The translations under genes and the position numbers were made by a program. From assembly GCA_963811685.1 (NCBI GenBank), contig CAWESK010000018.1, forward strand, positions 84,917 to 148,916: a stretch of 64,000 nucleotides of DNA, written 5' to 3'. The DNA is from CAIWHR01 sp963811685. GTDB lineage: Bacteria > Pseudomonadota > Gammaproteobacteria > Burkholderiales > Casimicrobiaceae. Positions 1 through 8,230 of this stretch are shown one piece after another. How positions within the stretch are numbered: position 1 is the stretch's first letter; every line of letters begins with the position of its first letter. The notes beneath the pieces were generated by a model. It did not search any database and was not told the origin of the DNA. It was given only the letters and a program-made list of their open reading frames with translations.

Positions 1-1
1 C

Positions 2-166
2 GGGCGACCGTCGGTCAAGATCGGCGCGTCGGAGCGGAGCGCGGGGCTGAGCGTTGCGGGGCCCACGAATACCCGCGATACCTACATCGTCATCGAGGCG
101 AACGGCACGACGTCCTCGATGCGGATGCGAAACGAAGACGGCCGGGAGCAGATCATCAAGCCCTGA
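2..166 (+). CDS. C-terminal fragment of an unidentified protein
   Basis: The frame is open from the left edge to a TGA at 164-166, so 54 residues of the C-terminus are in view, ending in EQIIKP. No start codon, domain or motif can be recognised and I assign no function. It lies just upstream of, and on the same strand as, the GFA gene. The gap between them holds a TACAAT hexamer (188-193) that could be a -10 element for that gene, so the two are probably not one operon. Confidence 0.45.
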   Translation, partial: GRPSVKIGASERSAGLSVAGPTNTRDTYIVIEANGTTSSMRMRNEDGREQIIKP

Positions 167-244
167 TCGGCGGTCCGCCGAAATCGCTACAATACGGATC
201 ACCGTTGCGCGCGATCGCGCGCCGACTCGTAAAGGAGGCGTGAA

Positions 245-679
245 ATGGACAAGGGAAAGACGTACAGCGGATCGTGCTTCTGCGGAGCCGTCCGGTTCAC
301 GGTCACGGGCGAGCCCGTCGCGATGGGCTATTGCCACTGCGACTCCTGCCGGCACTGGTCGGCGGGCCCGGTGAACGCGTTCACGCTCTGGAAGCCGGAC
401 GCGGTGCGCATCACGCAGGGCGCGGACAACATCGGCACCTACAACAAATCGCCGCAAAGCTCGCGCAAATGGTGCAAGTCCTGCGGCGGACACGTCTTCA
501 CCGAGCATCCCGGGATGGGACTCACCGACGTGTACGCCGCCGTCATCCCCGACCTGCCGTTCAGCGCGGGCGTGCACGTGCACTATCAGGAGAGCGTGCT
601 GCCGATCAAGGATGGAGTGACCAAGCTCAAGGACGTGCCGAAGGAGATGGGCGGTTCGGGCGTCAGCATGCCCGAGTGA
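245..679 (+). CDS. GFA family (glutathione-dependent formaldehyde-activating enzyme-like) protein
   Basis: A 144-residue cytoplasmic zinc protein of the GFA/CENP-V fold. The three expected cysteine clusters are visible: C11-x-C13 in SCFCGAVRF, C30-x-C32-x2-C35 in YCHCDSCR, and C77-x2-C80 in WCKSCGGHVF. Family members bind zinc. Some react glutathione with formaldehyde, but most are uncharacterised, so the substrate is not established. The start follows a very strong Shine-Dalgarno (AAAGGAGG, 231-238). The length is normal for the family. It opens the run of small same-strand stress/detoxification genes. Confidence 0.88.
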   Translation: MDKGKTYSGSCFCGAVRFTVTGEPVAMGYCHCDSCRHWSAGPVNAFTLWKPDAVRITQGADNIGTYNKSPQSSRKWCKSCGGHVFTEHPGMGLTDVYAAVIPDLPFSAGVHVHYQESVLPIKDGVTKLKDVPKEMGGSGVSMPE

Positions 680-691
680 CCCGGACGACAG

Positions 692-1018
692 ATGCAATCC
701 CTCGTCCAGGTGATCTGCACGCCCGGGTCGAGCCTCCGCGACGCGATCGCCAACGACACGAAGCTCGAAGCGCACAGCTTCGAAGTGCTGCTCGAGCGCA
801 AGGCCGGGCGCTTTCCGGGCTGGACCAAGCTGCGGAGCCGGGCGGTGGGCCGCCGCGGAACCGTCAATCTTCAATGGAACGGCGCCACCAAGGTCCTGTC
901 GTGCCGAGTCGTGAACAAGGGTTCCGGGAAGCCGAATCTCATCATCGGCGATTTCGTCAATTACCTGCTGCGACGACATCGCCGCCGCATCAAGCTCATT
1001 GCCATTCTCGTTGGCTAG
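692..1018 (+). CDS. Small hypothetical protein
   Basis: A 108-residue protein starting 12 bases after the GFA stop and so probably co-transcribed. It is basic, with a short arginine-rich stretch (RRHRRRIK) near the C-terminus and no signal peptide or membrane segment. I do not recognise the family. The support is position, a clean frame, and fit between two well-supported genes. A function cannot be inferred from the sequence. Confidence 0.55.
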   Translation: MQSLVQVICTPGSSLRDAIANDTKLEAHSFEVLLERKAGRFPGWTKLRSRAVGRRGTVNLQWNGATKVLSCRVVNKGSGKPNLIIGDFVNYLLRRHRRRIKLIAILVG

Positions 1019-1040
1019 TCGAAGCGTAAGTTGAGGGTGA

Positions 1041-1484
1041 ATGGCCGTGCGCCTGTGGACGCTCCATCCCCGGTATCTCGACGCGCAAGGACTGGTCGCA
1101 CTCTGGCGTGAATCGCTGCTCGCCCGCGAAGTGCTGCGCGGGAACACGATCGGCTATCGCCGGCATCCCCAGCTCGCCCGATTTCGATCATCGGCAACGC
1201 CCGTCGCCGCGATCAACGGGTACCTGGCGGCGGTTCACGCCGAAGCGCAGTCGCGCGGCTATCGCTTCGATCGCTCCAAGCTCGGTCGCGTCGCGCGGGT
1301 GCGAACCATCTCCGTAACCGACGGTCAATTGCAATATGAATGGGGCTGGCTGCAGGACAAGTTGCGACGACGCAGCCCGCTCGTCCATCGCCTCCATCTT
1401 GAAGTCCGCGCGCCGGCCGTGCATCCTCTCTTTCATCTGGTCCCGGGTCCCATCGCGGATTGGGAGCTTCCGAAGGGGCGTTGA
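1041..1484 (+). CDS. Pyrimidine dimer DNA glycosylase-like protein (Pyr_excise family)
   Basis: A 147-residue protein whose N-terminus (RLWTLHPRYLDAQGLVALWRE) matches the bacterial pyrimidine-dimer glycosylase/endonuclease V-like family, followed by the typical GYRRHPQLARF segment. Relatives of phage T4 endonuclease V excise UV photoproducts. This bacterial branch is much less studied, and the T4 Thr2 nucleophile is not directly at position 2 here, so activity is inferred. ATG at 1041 is chosen because the conserved N-terminal block begins four residues later. The next gene starts immediately after its stop codon. Confidence 0.78.
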   Translation: MAVRLWTLHPRYLDAQGLVALWRESLLAREVLRGNTIGYRRHPQLARFRSSATPVAAINGYLAAVHAEAQSRGYRFDRSKLGRVARVRTISVTDGQLQYEWGWLQDKLRRRSPLVHRLHLEVRAPAVHPLFHLVPGPIADWELPKGR

Positions 1485-1838
1485 ATGAGAGACGACATGA
1501 CTTCTTCCCTCGCCCTTGCCGCCGAGCTGCGCGCCTTTCTCGCGCGGACCCGTGTCTCGCTCGATGAGGAAATTCGCACCTACCCCACGCCGATTCCGCG
1601 CTGCGATGCGCAATTCAATTTCGTCTACGAGCAGCGCGCGCGCGTGTTGCAGTGGCTGAACCAGCTGGACGCTGCGCTGGCCGACGAGGATGGCCCCGTC
1701 GCGCTCGCGGGCGCGTTTGCGGCGTTCCTGAATGCGCCGTCGATCGGCGCGAGCGTAGAAGAGAGAGCGCTGCGGAATCGCCTTGCCGCGGCCGCGCCAA
1801 AAGAGCCCGCCGCCGATCCATTGACTGGCGCTCGTTGA
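1485..1838 (+). CDS. Small hypothetical protein
   Basis: A 117-residue protein whose ATG (1485) directly abuts the TGA of the glycosylase-like gene, indicating translational coupling. It looks helical and alanine-rich with no signal peptide or membrane helix. A second in-frame ATG four codons in (MTSSLAL) is also possible. No family is recognised. Its tight linkage to a DNA-repair-like gene is the only functional hint. Confidence 0.55.
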   Translation: MRDDMTSSLALAAELRAFLARTRVSLDEEIRTYPTPIPRCDAQFNFVYEQRARVLQWLNQLDAALADEDGPVALAGAFAAFLNAPSIGASVEERALRNRLAAAAPKEPAADPLTGAR

Positions 1839-1893
1839 CGTCGGCGCCGCGCGCTCCCAGAATCGCGTCACCGTTCCATACCGAGAGGATGTG

Positions 1894-2454
1894 ATGACCA
1901 GCCTGTCCGTGCTTTGGCTTCCGATCCTGCTTTCGTCGGTGATCGTTTTCGTCGCCAGCTCGATCATCCACATGCTGCTGCCGTGGCACCGCAGCGACTA
2001 TCCGAAAGTGCCGAACGAGGACAAGGTGCGCGATGCGCTGCGGCCGTTCGCAATCCCGCCCGGCGACTACATGCTCCCCCGCTGCGACAGCCCCGCCGAG
2101 ATGAAGACGCCGGAATTCGCCGCCAAGCTGAACGAGGGACCGGTGATGGTGATCACGGCGCTGCCCAACGGCCAATTCTCGATGGGCCGCAATCTCGTCC
2201 TCTGGTTCGTCTATTGCCTCGTCGTGGGGTTCTTCGCGGCTTATGTCGCCTCGCGCGCGTTGGCGCCCGGAGCTCACTACCTGCAGGTGTTCCAGTTCGT
2301 AGGCGCCACCGCCTTCATCGGGTACGCGCTGGCGCTCTGGCAGATGTCGATATGGTATCGCCGCGCGTGGAGCACGACGATCAAGGCGACCATCGACGGA
2401 TTGATTTACGCGCTGCTGACCGCCGGCACGTTCGGCTGGCTGTGGCCACACTAG
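1894..2454 (+). CDS. Conserved integral membrane protein
   Basis: About 186 residues with an N-terminal membrane helix (LWLPILLSSVIVFVASSI), a soluble segment containing the PWHRSDYPKVPNE stretch, and three further hydrophobic segments (roughly residues 100-120, 130-150 and 165-185). I recognise this as a widespread uncharacterised bacterial membrane protein type but can give no function. ATG 1894 is preferred over GTG 1891 because it leaves a normal spacing to GAGAGG (1883-1888). Confidence 0.7.
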   Translation: MTSLSVLWLPILLSSVIVFVASSIIHMLLPWHRSDYPKVPNEDKVRDALRPFAIPPGDYMLPRCDSPAEMKTPEFAAKLNEGPVMVITALPNGQFSMGRNLVLWFVYCLVVGFFAAYVASRALAPGAHYLQVFQFVGATAFIGYALALWQMSIWYRRAWSTTIKATIDGLIYALLTAGTFGWLWPH

Positions 2455-2539
2455 TCGAAGTGCAGCGACACCGGCTATCGGAAAGCCGGTCGCGCCGACG
2501 CCTCGTCGCGCCGTCGATCGTCATCGTGCCCCAATCCGC

Positions 2540-3085
2540 ATGAACTGGAAGAGCACGACAGCGGGCTTCGGAGCACCCGCGATCTTCCTGCACTGGCTCA
2601 TGCTGGCGCTGATCGTCGTCGTCTATGCGATGATGGATCTCAAGTCGCTGACGGTGAAGGGAAGCCCGCAGCGCGATGCCATGGCGATGTGGCATTACAT
2701 GCTGGGGCTTTCGGTGTTCGCGCTCGCGTGGGTGCGCCTGCTGGTGCGCGCGACGGGAACCGCGCCCCGGATCGCTCCGCCGCCGCCGGCGTGGGAGATC
2801 CGGCTCGCCGGGATCGCGCATTTTGCGCTCTATGCGCTGATGATCGGGCTGCCGCTGCTCGGCTGGCTGACGTTGAGCGCCAAGGGAGATCCGATCCCCT
2901 TCTTCGGCATCGAGCTGCCTCCGCTGACCGGCAAGAACGAAGCGCTCGCCCGCACGTGGAAGGAAATTCACGAGACGTCGGCGACGGTCGGCTATTTCCT
3001 GATCGGACTCCACGCGGCGGCGGCGCTCTATCATCATTACGTGAGACGCGACAACACGATGACCATGATGTGGCGGGGTGATTGA
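2540..3085 (+). CDS. Cytochrome b561 family protein
   Basis: A 181-residue four-helix membrane protein of the bacterial cytochrome b561 (CybB-like) type. Candidate heme-ligand histidines sit in the expected places: H18 in FLHW, H52 in MWHY, and two in the last helices (around EIHETSA and GLHAAAALYHH). Members bind two b hemes and oxidise membrane quinols, sometimes quenching superoxide. Start by the conserved MNWKST-type N-terminus. A DUF2277 gene and a peroxiredoxin follow, which suits a redox-stress role, although no operon partner proves it. Confidence 0.87.
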   Translation: MNWKSTTAGFGAPAIFLHWLMLALIVVVYAMMDLKSLTVKGSPQRDAMAMWHYMLGLSVFALAWVRLLVRATGTAPRIAPPPPAWEIRLAGIAHFALYALMIGLPLLGWLTLSAKGDPIPFFGIELPPLTGKNEALARTWKEIHETSATVGYFLIGLHAAAALYHHYVRRDNTMTMMWRGD

Positions 3086-3116
3086 CCGATCGCGTCGAGA
3101 CAGCGAGGAATGGCTC

Positions 3117-3386
3117 ATGTGCAGGAACATCAGGCTCCTTTTCAATTTCGCGCCGCCGGTGACCGAAGACGAGATTCGCGCCGCGTCGCTGCAGTACGTG
3201 CGCAAGATCAGCGGATTCAACAAGCCGTCGAAGGCAAACGAAGCCGCATTCGACGCGGCCATCGCGGAAATTGCCTCCGCTTCGAGCCGGCTCCTCCATT
3301 CACTCGAAACGAGCCAGCCGCCGCGGGATCGGGCGGAAGAGGCCGCCAAGGCGCACGCGCGCGCGGTGCTCAGGTTTTCCAGGTAA
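3117..3386 (+). CDS. DUF2277 family protein
   Basis: An 89-residue protein beginning MCRNIRLLFNF with the ISGFNKPSKANEAAF core, both hallmarks of DUF2277, a small soluble family of unknown function widespread in soil bacteria. ATG 3117 is chosen because homologues start exactly at MCRNI. An upstream in-frame ATG (3078) would overlap the end of the cytochrome b561 gene and add a non-conserved leader. The stop is at 3384-3386. Confidence 0.88.
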   Translation: MCRNIRLLFNFAPPVTEDEIRAASLQYVRKISGFNKPSKANEAAFDAAIAEIASASSRLLHSLETSQPPRDRAEEAAKAHARAVLRFSR

Positions 3387-3555
3387 GCGACAGTTTCACT
3401 GCGGGTTCATCGCGAGTCGCCCCTCGGGACGTCCTGACGGGACAGCGTCCGCATCCGGCCGGAAACCTTTATCATCCCCGGGAATCCAACCTCGAGTTCC
3501 ACCGACTGCGCTGGAACACGGGTCTGTCCGGTTCGCCAATTCGCGAGGTTCCGCC

Positions 3556-4098
3556 ATGATGAAGCGCATTGCCGCCGTTGCCATTGCCGCCCTGCTCGCC
3601 GCGGCACCGTCGTACGCCGCGCTGAAGCCGGGCGACGCTGCGCCCGATTTCAAGGCGCAGGCCTCGCTGGGCGGCAACGTCTTCACGTTTTCGCTCGCCG
3701 ACGCGCTGAAGAAGGGGCCGGTGGTCCTCTACTTCTACCCCGCCGCCTTCACCACCGGCTGCACGATCGAGGCGCACGATTTCGCCGAAGCCGTCGACAA
3801 ATACCGGTCGCTCGGCGCGACGGTGATCGGCGTCTCGCACGACGACATCGCCACGCTGAACCGGTTTTCGGTCAGCGAGTGCCGCAGCAAGTTCGCGGTC
3901 GCCGCGGACCAGGATCACCGGATCATGAAATCCTACGACGCGGTCCTGGCGATCCAGCCCGAATATGCGGACCGCGTGTCCTACGTGATCGCTCCCGATG
4001 GCCACGTCATCTACGCGTACACATCGCTCAATCCCGAAAAGCACGTCGAGAACACGCTCGACGCGCTTCGCAAGTGGTCGGCACAGCAAAAGAAGTAG
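3556..4098 (+). CDS. Exported peroxiredoxin (AhpC/TSA, PrxQ/BCP-like)
   Basis: 180 residues with a cleavable signal peptide (MMKRIAAVAIAALLAAAPSYA), so it acts in the periplasm, reducing peroxides through a thiol. The peroxidatic cysteine is Cys69 in AFTTGCT. The usual PrxQ resolving cysteine five residues later is replaced (EAHDF instead of EACDF), so the enzyme is either 1-Cys or uses Cys109 (SECRSKF) as an atypical partner. Two adjacent ATGs (3556, 3559) are possible starts. The 169-base gap upstream suggests its own promoter. Confidence 0.9.
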   Translation: MMKRIAAVAIAALLAAAPSYAALKPGDAAPDFKAQASLGGNVFTFSLADALKKGPVVLYFYPAAFTTGCTIEAHDFAEAVDKYRSLGATVIGVSHDDIATLNRFSVSECRSKFAVAADQDHRIMKSYDAVLAIQPEYADRVSYVIAPDGHVIYAYTSLNPEKHVENTLDALRKWSAQQKK

Positions 4099-4144
4099 GC
4101 TGCTCCGCCGCGCGCTCGCCCGTTCGCTCCGTTGGGCACGCCCG

Positions 4145-4600
4145 ATGCGTTTCGCGCCGCCGCTCAATCTCGCGGATCCCGCGTGGCTTTCGATGCGCTG
4201 CTCGCTATGGCCGGAGACTCCGGCCACTGAGCATCTGTGCGACATGGCCGACACGCTGGCGCGCGGCCATCGCGTGCTGCTCGCGCAGGACGAGGCCGGT
4301 ACGGCGGTCGGCTTCGTCGAGGCGTCGATACGAAACGACTACGTGAACGGCACCGAGACCTCTCCGGTCGCCTTCATCGAGGGTCTGTACGTGGAGCCCG
4401 CGCAGCGGCGCCGCGGCGTGGCGCGCGCGCTGATCGCTGAAATCGTCGCTTGGGGCAAGGCTCGGGGATGCTCGGAGCTCGCGTCCGATTCGCCGATCGG
4501 CAACGTCGAGGCGCACGCCTTCCACCGCGCGCTCGGCTTTGCCGAAGCCGAGCGTGTCGTCTGCTTTTGCAAGCCGTTGAACGATGATCAGGGAGCGTGA
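4145..4600 (+). CDS. Aminoglycoside 6'-N-acetyltransferase-like GNAT, AAC(6')-I type
   Basis: 151 residues with a full GNAT fold. The sequence closely follows the AAC(6')-I pattern: WxxMRxxLWP-like start, the ETSPVAFIEGLYV strand, the acetyl-CoA loop RRRGVARAL, then GCSELASD and FHRALGFAEAERVVCF. Such enzymes acetylate the 6'-amino group of aminoglycosides, but chromosomal copies often have other natural substrates. ATG 4145 gives the standard N-terminus. The following VOC gene begins one base after its stop (TGA 4598-4600, ATG 4602). Confidence 0.82.
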   Translation: MRFAPPLNLADPAWLSMRCSLWPETPATEHLCDMADTLARGHRVLLAQDEAGTAVGFVEASIRNDYVNGTETSPVAFIEGLYVEPAQRRRGVARALIAEIVAWGKARGCSELASDSPIGNVEAHAFHRALGFAEAERVVCFCKPLNDDQGA

Positions 4601-4601
4601 C

Positions 4602-4988
4602 ATGAATCTGTCGGACGCAACGATCGGGCAACTTATGATTCCCATCGAAGATTTCGATCGCGGAACCGCCTTCTATCGCGACACGCTGGGGCTTCCCTTC
4701 CTGTTCGCGGCGCCGCCGCAGATGGCGTTCTTCATGTGCGGCTCCGTACGACTTCTGGTGGGCGTAACGCCACCGGGCCAGAAGGCACAGCGCGGCTCCG
4801 CGATCTATTTTCAGGTCAAGGACATCAAGGGCGTGTACGCGTCGCTCAACGCGAAGGGCGTGCATTTTCTGGCGGAGCCGCACATCGTCAATCGCACGCC
4901 GAAATCGGAGCTCTGGCTCGCCGAGTTCAACGATCCCGACGGCAACCAGCTTGCGCTGATGAGCGATGTCCCCGTCGCGGGCACCTGA
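4602..4988 (+). CDS. VOC superfamily (glyoxalase/bleomycin-resistance-type) protein
   Basis: 128 residues with one VOC module pair: the N-terminal QLMIPIEDFDRGTAFYRDTLGLP motif and a C-terminal FNDPDGNQLALMS motif. Members bind a divalent metal and act as lyases, isomerases, dioxygenases or drug-binding proteins. The substrate cannot be read from sequence. ATG 4602 is preferred because GGGAG (4591-4595) sits six bases upstream and the ATG follows the acetyltransferase stop directly. The two are probably co-translated. Confidence 0.85.
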   Translation: MNLSDATIGQLMIPIEDFDRGTAFYRDTLGLPFLFAAPPQMAFFMCGSVRLLVGVTPPGQKAQRGSAIYFQVKDIKGVYASLNAKGVHFLAEPHIVNRTPKSELWLAEFNDPDGNQLALMSDVPVAGT

Positions 4989-4997
4989 CCCGGAGCT

Positions 4998-5778
4998 TCA
5001 ACCCGCCGCTCGTGCGGCGTACGTGATGACGTAGAAGTTGACGCCCTGCGGCGACGTGATGCCGCTCATGCGCCCCACGCCGGGAATGTCCTTGAGCGGC
5101 ATGCACACCGTCCCGCCCAGCCTGGCCGCTTCGCTCGTGGCCTTGTCGACGTCGTCGACGGTGAAGTACGTCCCCCAGTGCGGCCGCATCTTCCCCATGT
5201 CAGGGAGGATCGGCATCATGCCCGCGACGTACGCATCGCCCAGCTTGAACGTCGTGTAGCACGAACCCGGGCATTTGCATGGCCTCGGGTGTCCAGCCGA
5301 AAAGCGCCGCATAGAACTTCGACGCGCGATCGACGTCGGTCGTGATCGTCTCGAACCAGCTGGTGGCGCCGTGGCGAGAGCTGTCGGCGTCGGCACCCTG
5401 GCTCTTTTTCGGCTCCCACACGTCGAAGGCGGCGCCGTTGGGATCGTGGCAGACGGCCATCCGACCCTGGTCCATGATGTCGAATGCCGGCATCGCGGAG
5501 CCGCCGAGCTCGGCAACCTTGGCGACGATGGCGTCCGCGCTGTCGACTTTCACCATGACGCCGATGAGCGGCGGCGTTCCCGGCGGCGTGTTCGGGCTCG
5601 CGAGATCGAAGATGCCGCCGACATCGCGACCGTCGACCTGCATCCGATGGCCCATCCCCGGGATCTCGACATAGGTCCAGCCGAGCAGCTTGCCGAAGAA
5701 TTCGCGCGCCTTGGCGGGCTCCGGCGTCAGCATGTTGATCCAGCAGAATTCGCCGGTCTTGCGGATGCCTGTCGTCAT
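4998..5778 (-). CDS. Two-module VOC family protein (one frameshift in this sequence)
   Basis: The N-terminal module begins MTTGIRKTGEFCWINMLTP and contains the FGWT-type VOC signature. A second module follows (WFETITTDVDRASKFYAALFGW) and ends GVNFYVITYA. The frame breaks at a run of C and G near 5268-5275 (after MQMPG); the full span is a multiple of three plus one, consistent with one extra base. Reconstructed length is about 259 residues, normal for the family of tandem VOC proteins. It is the only minus-strand gene among the first 13 kb. Probably a sequence error, not decay. Confidence 0.78.
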
Positions 5779-5940
5779 GGTTGCTCCTTGCGGTTCGAGC
5801 GTCGAGGTTAGATAGGCGCCGCGAGCCCGTCAACCCCATGTTCGCCGACATCCGGCTTGCGGTGCCGGACGACGGCCGCATTCGGTTATCCTGTCACGGG
5901 TTGCTCTTGCCTCGCGCAACCTTCGAGCGGAGGGATCGCG

Positions 5941-6789
5941 ATGACGCAGGCCATCAAGCCGTGGACATGCCCGACGTGCAACACGGCTGTCGGCAGCGCC
6001 TTCTGTCCGGCCTGCGGCGAGCGGCCGGTGGGCCCGCCCGATCTTTCGTTTCGCGGACTCTTCGCCCAATTCACGAAAGCCGTCGCGGGCGTCGACGGGC
6101 GCTTCGTGCGCAGCGTTTGGATGCTCGTCACAAGGCCCGGCGCGCTGACGAACGCCTATGCCGAGGGCCGCCGCAAGCCCTACATCGGCCCCTTTCAGCT
6201 GTTCCTCATCGCGAACGTCGCGTTCTTCGTGATCCAGTCGGTGACGCATACCAAGGTGCTTTCGTCGACGCTCGAATCGCATCTTCACCAGCAGGACTGG
6301 AGCGGGTTCGCGCAAGAGCTCGTCTCACATCGCCTGGAAGCAACCCAACGGACGCTCGATCGTTTCGCGCCGCTGTTCGATCAGGCGGTCGTCCTCAATG
6401 CAAAGTCGCTCGTCATCCTGATGGTCGCCCCGTTCGCGCTGCTGCTGCCGCTCGTGTTCCTGCGCAGCCGGCGCCCGCTCGCGACCCACGTCGTGTTCGC
6501 GCTCCATTTCTACGCGTTCCTGCTGCTGTTGTTCTGCGTCGCCCTGGGAATCGCGGCGATCGACATGTTGCTGGGGGGCGCGGGGCTCGCGTCGTCACGG
6601 ATGGACAACGCGCTGACGGTGTTCAATCTCCTCGCGTGCACGGGCTACCTGTACGTCGCATCCGGCACCGTCTACGCCGCGACGGGAGCCGCCCGCGTCA
6701 TCAAGTCCGCGCTGCTGGCACTCGCCGCGGGCGCAATCGTGCTGGGCTACCGCTTTCTGATTTTCGTGATCACGCTGTATGTAATCTAG
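5941..6789 (+). CDS. DUF3667 membrane protein with N-terminal zinc ribbon
   Basis: 282 residues. The N-terminus carries two CxxC pairs (CPTCNTAVGSAFCPACGE), a zinc-ribbon-like knuckle. It is followed by an amphipathic segment with GPFQLFLIANVAFF and four to five transmembrane helices, the layout of DUF3667. The function of the family is unknown. ATG 5941 is chosen because it precedes the zinc ribbon directly and follows a GAGCGGAGG-type Shine-Dalgarno. Upstream in-frame codons lack conservation. Confidence 0.83.
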   Translation: MTQAIKPWTCPTCNTAVGSAFCPACGERPVGPPDLSFRGLFAQFTKAVAGVDGRFVRSVWMLVTRPGALTNAYAEGRRKPYIGPFQLFLIANVAFFVIQSVTHTKVLSSTLESHLHQQDWSGFAQELVSHRLEATQRTLDRFAPLFDQAVVLNAKSLVILMVAPFALLLPLVFLRSRRPLATHVVFALHFYAFLLLLFCVALGIAAIDMLLGGAGLASSRMDNALTVFNLLACTGYLYVASGTVYAATGAARVIKSALLALAAGAIVLGYRFLIFVITLYVI

Positions 6790-6807
6790 AGCAACGGAGA
6801 CGACGAG

Positions 6808-7311
6808 ATGAACGAAAAGGCCGCCGCGCTGGCAAAGCTCCTGATCCGCAATTTCAACGACGTGCCGCTGGAGCGCGAGGTCCGCGCACCGCTCTATGAC
6901 ACGCTCTGCGCACGTCTCGCCCGCGGGACCGCGGCGCGCAAGCTCGGCGCCAGCATCGACACGGTGGCGCCCGGCATGCGTTCGTGTCCCTATCATTCGC
7001 ACCACGCGCAGGAGGAGATGTTCGTGATCCTCGAGGGAGAGGGAACGCTTCGGGTCGCCGGCGAGAGGCTGCCGCTCAAGACGGGCGACATCGCGTTCAT
7101 CCCACCGGGCCCGGAATACCCCCACCAGATCATCAATACCTCCGCCGCGCCGCTCAAATACCTGTCGATCAGCACGCGCGACATGCCCGAGATATGTGAA
7201 TATCCGGATTCGAACAAATTTCTTGCGATGGCTTCGTCCGAGGAAGGCAAGCGCTTCGATGCGCTGCACCGGTCCGGGGGCAACCTCGACTACTGGGACG
7301 GCGAGCCGTGA
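6808..7311 (+). CDS. Cupin-domain protein
   Basis: 167 residues with a single cupin barrel: motif 1 is PYHSHHAQEEMFVILEGEG (metal-binding His, His and Glu visible) and motif 2 begins with the GDIAFIPPGPEYPHQI strand. Cupins of this kind bind a metal and a small ligand, but the substrate is not predictable. A C-terminal tail (NLDYWDGEP) is typical of a conserved cupin subgroup. It follows the DUF3667 gene by 18 bases and precedes a small gene by 40, suggesting one transcript. Confidence 0.85.
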   Translation: MNEKAAALAKLLIRNFNDVPLEREVRAPLYDTLCARLARGTAARKLGASIDTVAPGMRSCPYHSHHAQEEMFVILEGEGTLRVAGERLPLKTGDIAFIPPGPEYPHQIINTSAAPLKYLSISTRDMPEICEYPDSNKFLAMASSEEGKRFDALHRSGGNLDYWDGEP

Positions 7312-7351
7312 CCGAGCGCACACCGCCCGACGAACGACACCGGAGATTCCG

Positions 7352-7618
7352 ATGAACGACGAAAAGATCACCGTTCGCGTGACTTCGACCGGCCAGACGA
7401 TGGAGGTCGTCGTCCTCAACAAGCGCGTCGACGGCATCGAGGTCGTGCTCGGCGCGGGCGTCCATAGCGTACGCTGCATGCTCTCCCCAACGCGCAACGG
7501 GATGGCCTACGCCGGCAGCGCGATGGGGCGCGAGATCGTGTACGAGCGAGCACGCGGGCTCGTCAAGGCCGACCTCGAACGCGTCGGCTCGCATCAGGTG
7601 AATTTGAAACGCCGCTGA
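7352..7618 (+). CDS. Small hypothetical protein
   Basis: 88 residues, soluble, mostly beta-strand-like (ITVRVTSTGQTMEVVVLNKRVDGIEVVLGAGVH split across two strands). No domain recognised. ATG 7352 lies a few bases after CGGAGA (7341-7346). An alternative upstream start would overlap the cupin gene. No function is assigned. Confidence 0.6.
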   Translation: MNDEKITVRVTSTGQTMEVVVLNKRVDGIEVVLGAGVHSVRCMLSPTRNGMAYAGSAMGREIVYERARGLVKADLERVGSHQVNLKRR

Positions 7619-7643
7619 ACGGCGCGGCCGGTTCGCGCCTCGC

Positions 7644-8216
7644 TTGCCCGTGATCGTTCCCGAGGATCTGCTGCTGTCCGCCGATCGCGTCAGCCTGCGC
7701 CGGCTCACCGAGGCGGACGCGGCCGCGATGTTCGCGATGTTCTCGCACCCGGAAGTCATGCGCTATTGGAGCCGGCCGGCGATGACGGAAATGGCGCAGG
7801 CCGAAGCGCTTCTGCAGCAGGTGCTCGCGGACTATCGAAGCGGCGACAGCCTCCCGCTCGCCATCGAGCGCAACCGCGATCGCATCCTCGTCGGCAACTG
7901 CACGCTGCATCACTTCCACGAGGCGAGCCGGCGCGCGGAGATCGGCTACTGCCTTGCCCGCCCGTACTGGGGAATGGGCTACATGCACGAGGCGCTGCAA
8001 ACGCTTCTCGCCTACGCATTCGAGCGACTCCATCTCAACCGCCTTGAAGCGGACATCGATCCGCGGAATACTTCATCTGCGCGAAGTCTCGGGCGCCTCG
8101 GTTTCGTGCAGGAAGGGCACCTGCGGCAGCGCTGGATCGTCGACGGCGAAGTGTCGGACACCGGATTCTATGGTCTGCTGCGCGACGACTGGTTGCGATC
8201 CGGTCGGCTCGACTGA
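7644..8216 (+). CDS. GNAT acetyltransferase, RimJ/RimL-like
   Basis: About 190 residues matching the ribosomal-protein-alanine acetyltransferase-like branch of GNATs: LRRLTEADAAAMF start, EIGYCLARPYWGMGYMHEA acetyl-CoA-binding region, and the NTSSARSLGRLGFVQEG helix. Members acetylate N-termini or small molecules, and the true substrate is unknown. No ATG is available. TTG 7644 or GTG 7650 must be used, and the choice is uncertain. It is one of four GNAT genes in this segment. Confidence 0.83.
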   Translation: MPVIVPEDLLLSADRVSLRRLTEADAAAMFAMFSHPEVMRYWSRPAMTEMAQAEALLQQVLADYRSGDSLPLAIERNRDRILVGNCTLHHFHEASRRAEIGYCLARPYWGMGYMHEALQTLLAYAFERLHLNRLEADIDPRNTSSARSLGRLGFVQEGHLRQRWIVDGEVSDTGFYGLLRDDWLRSGRLD

Positions 8217-8230
8217 TACGGAGAAGGTCC

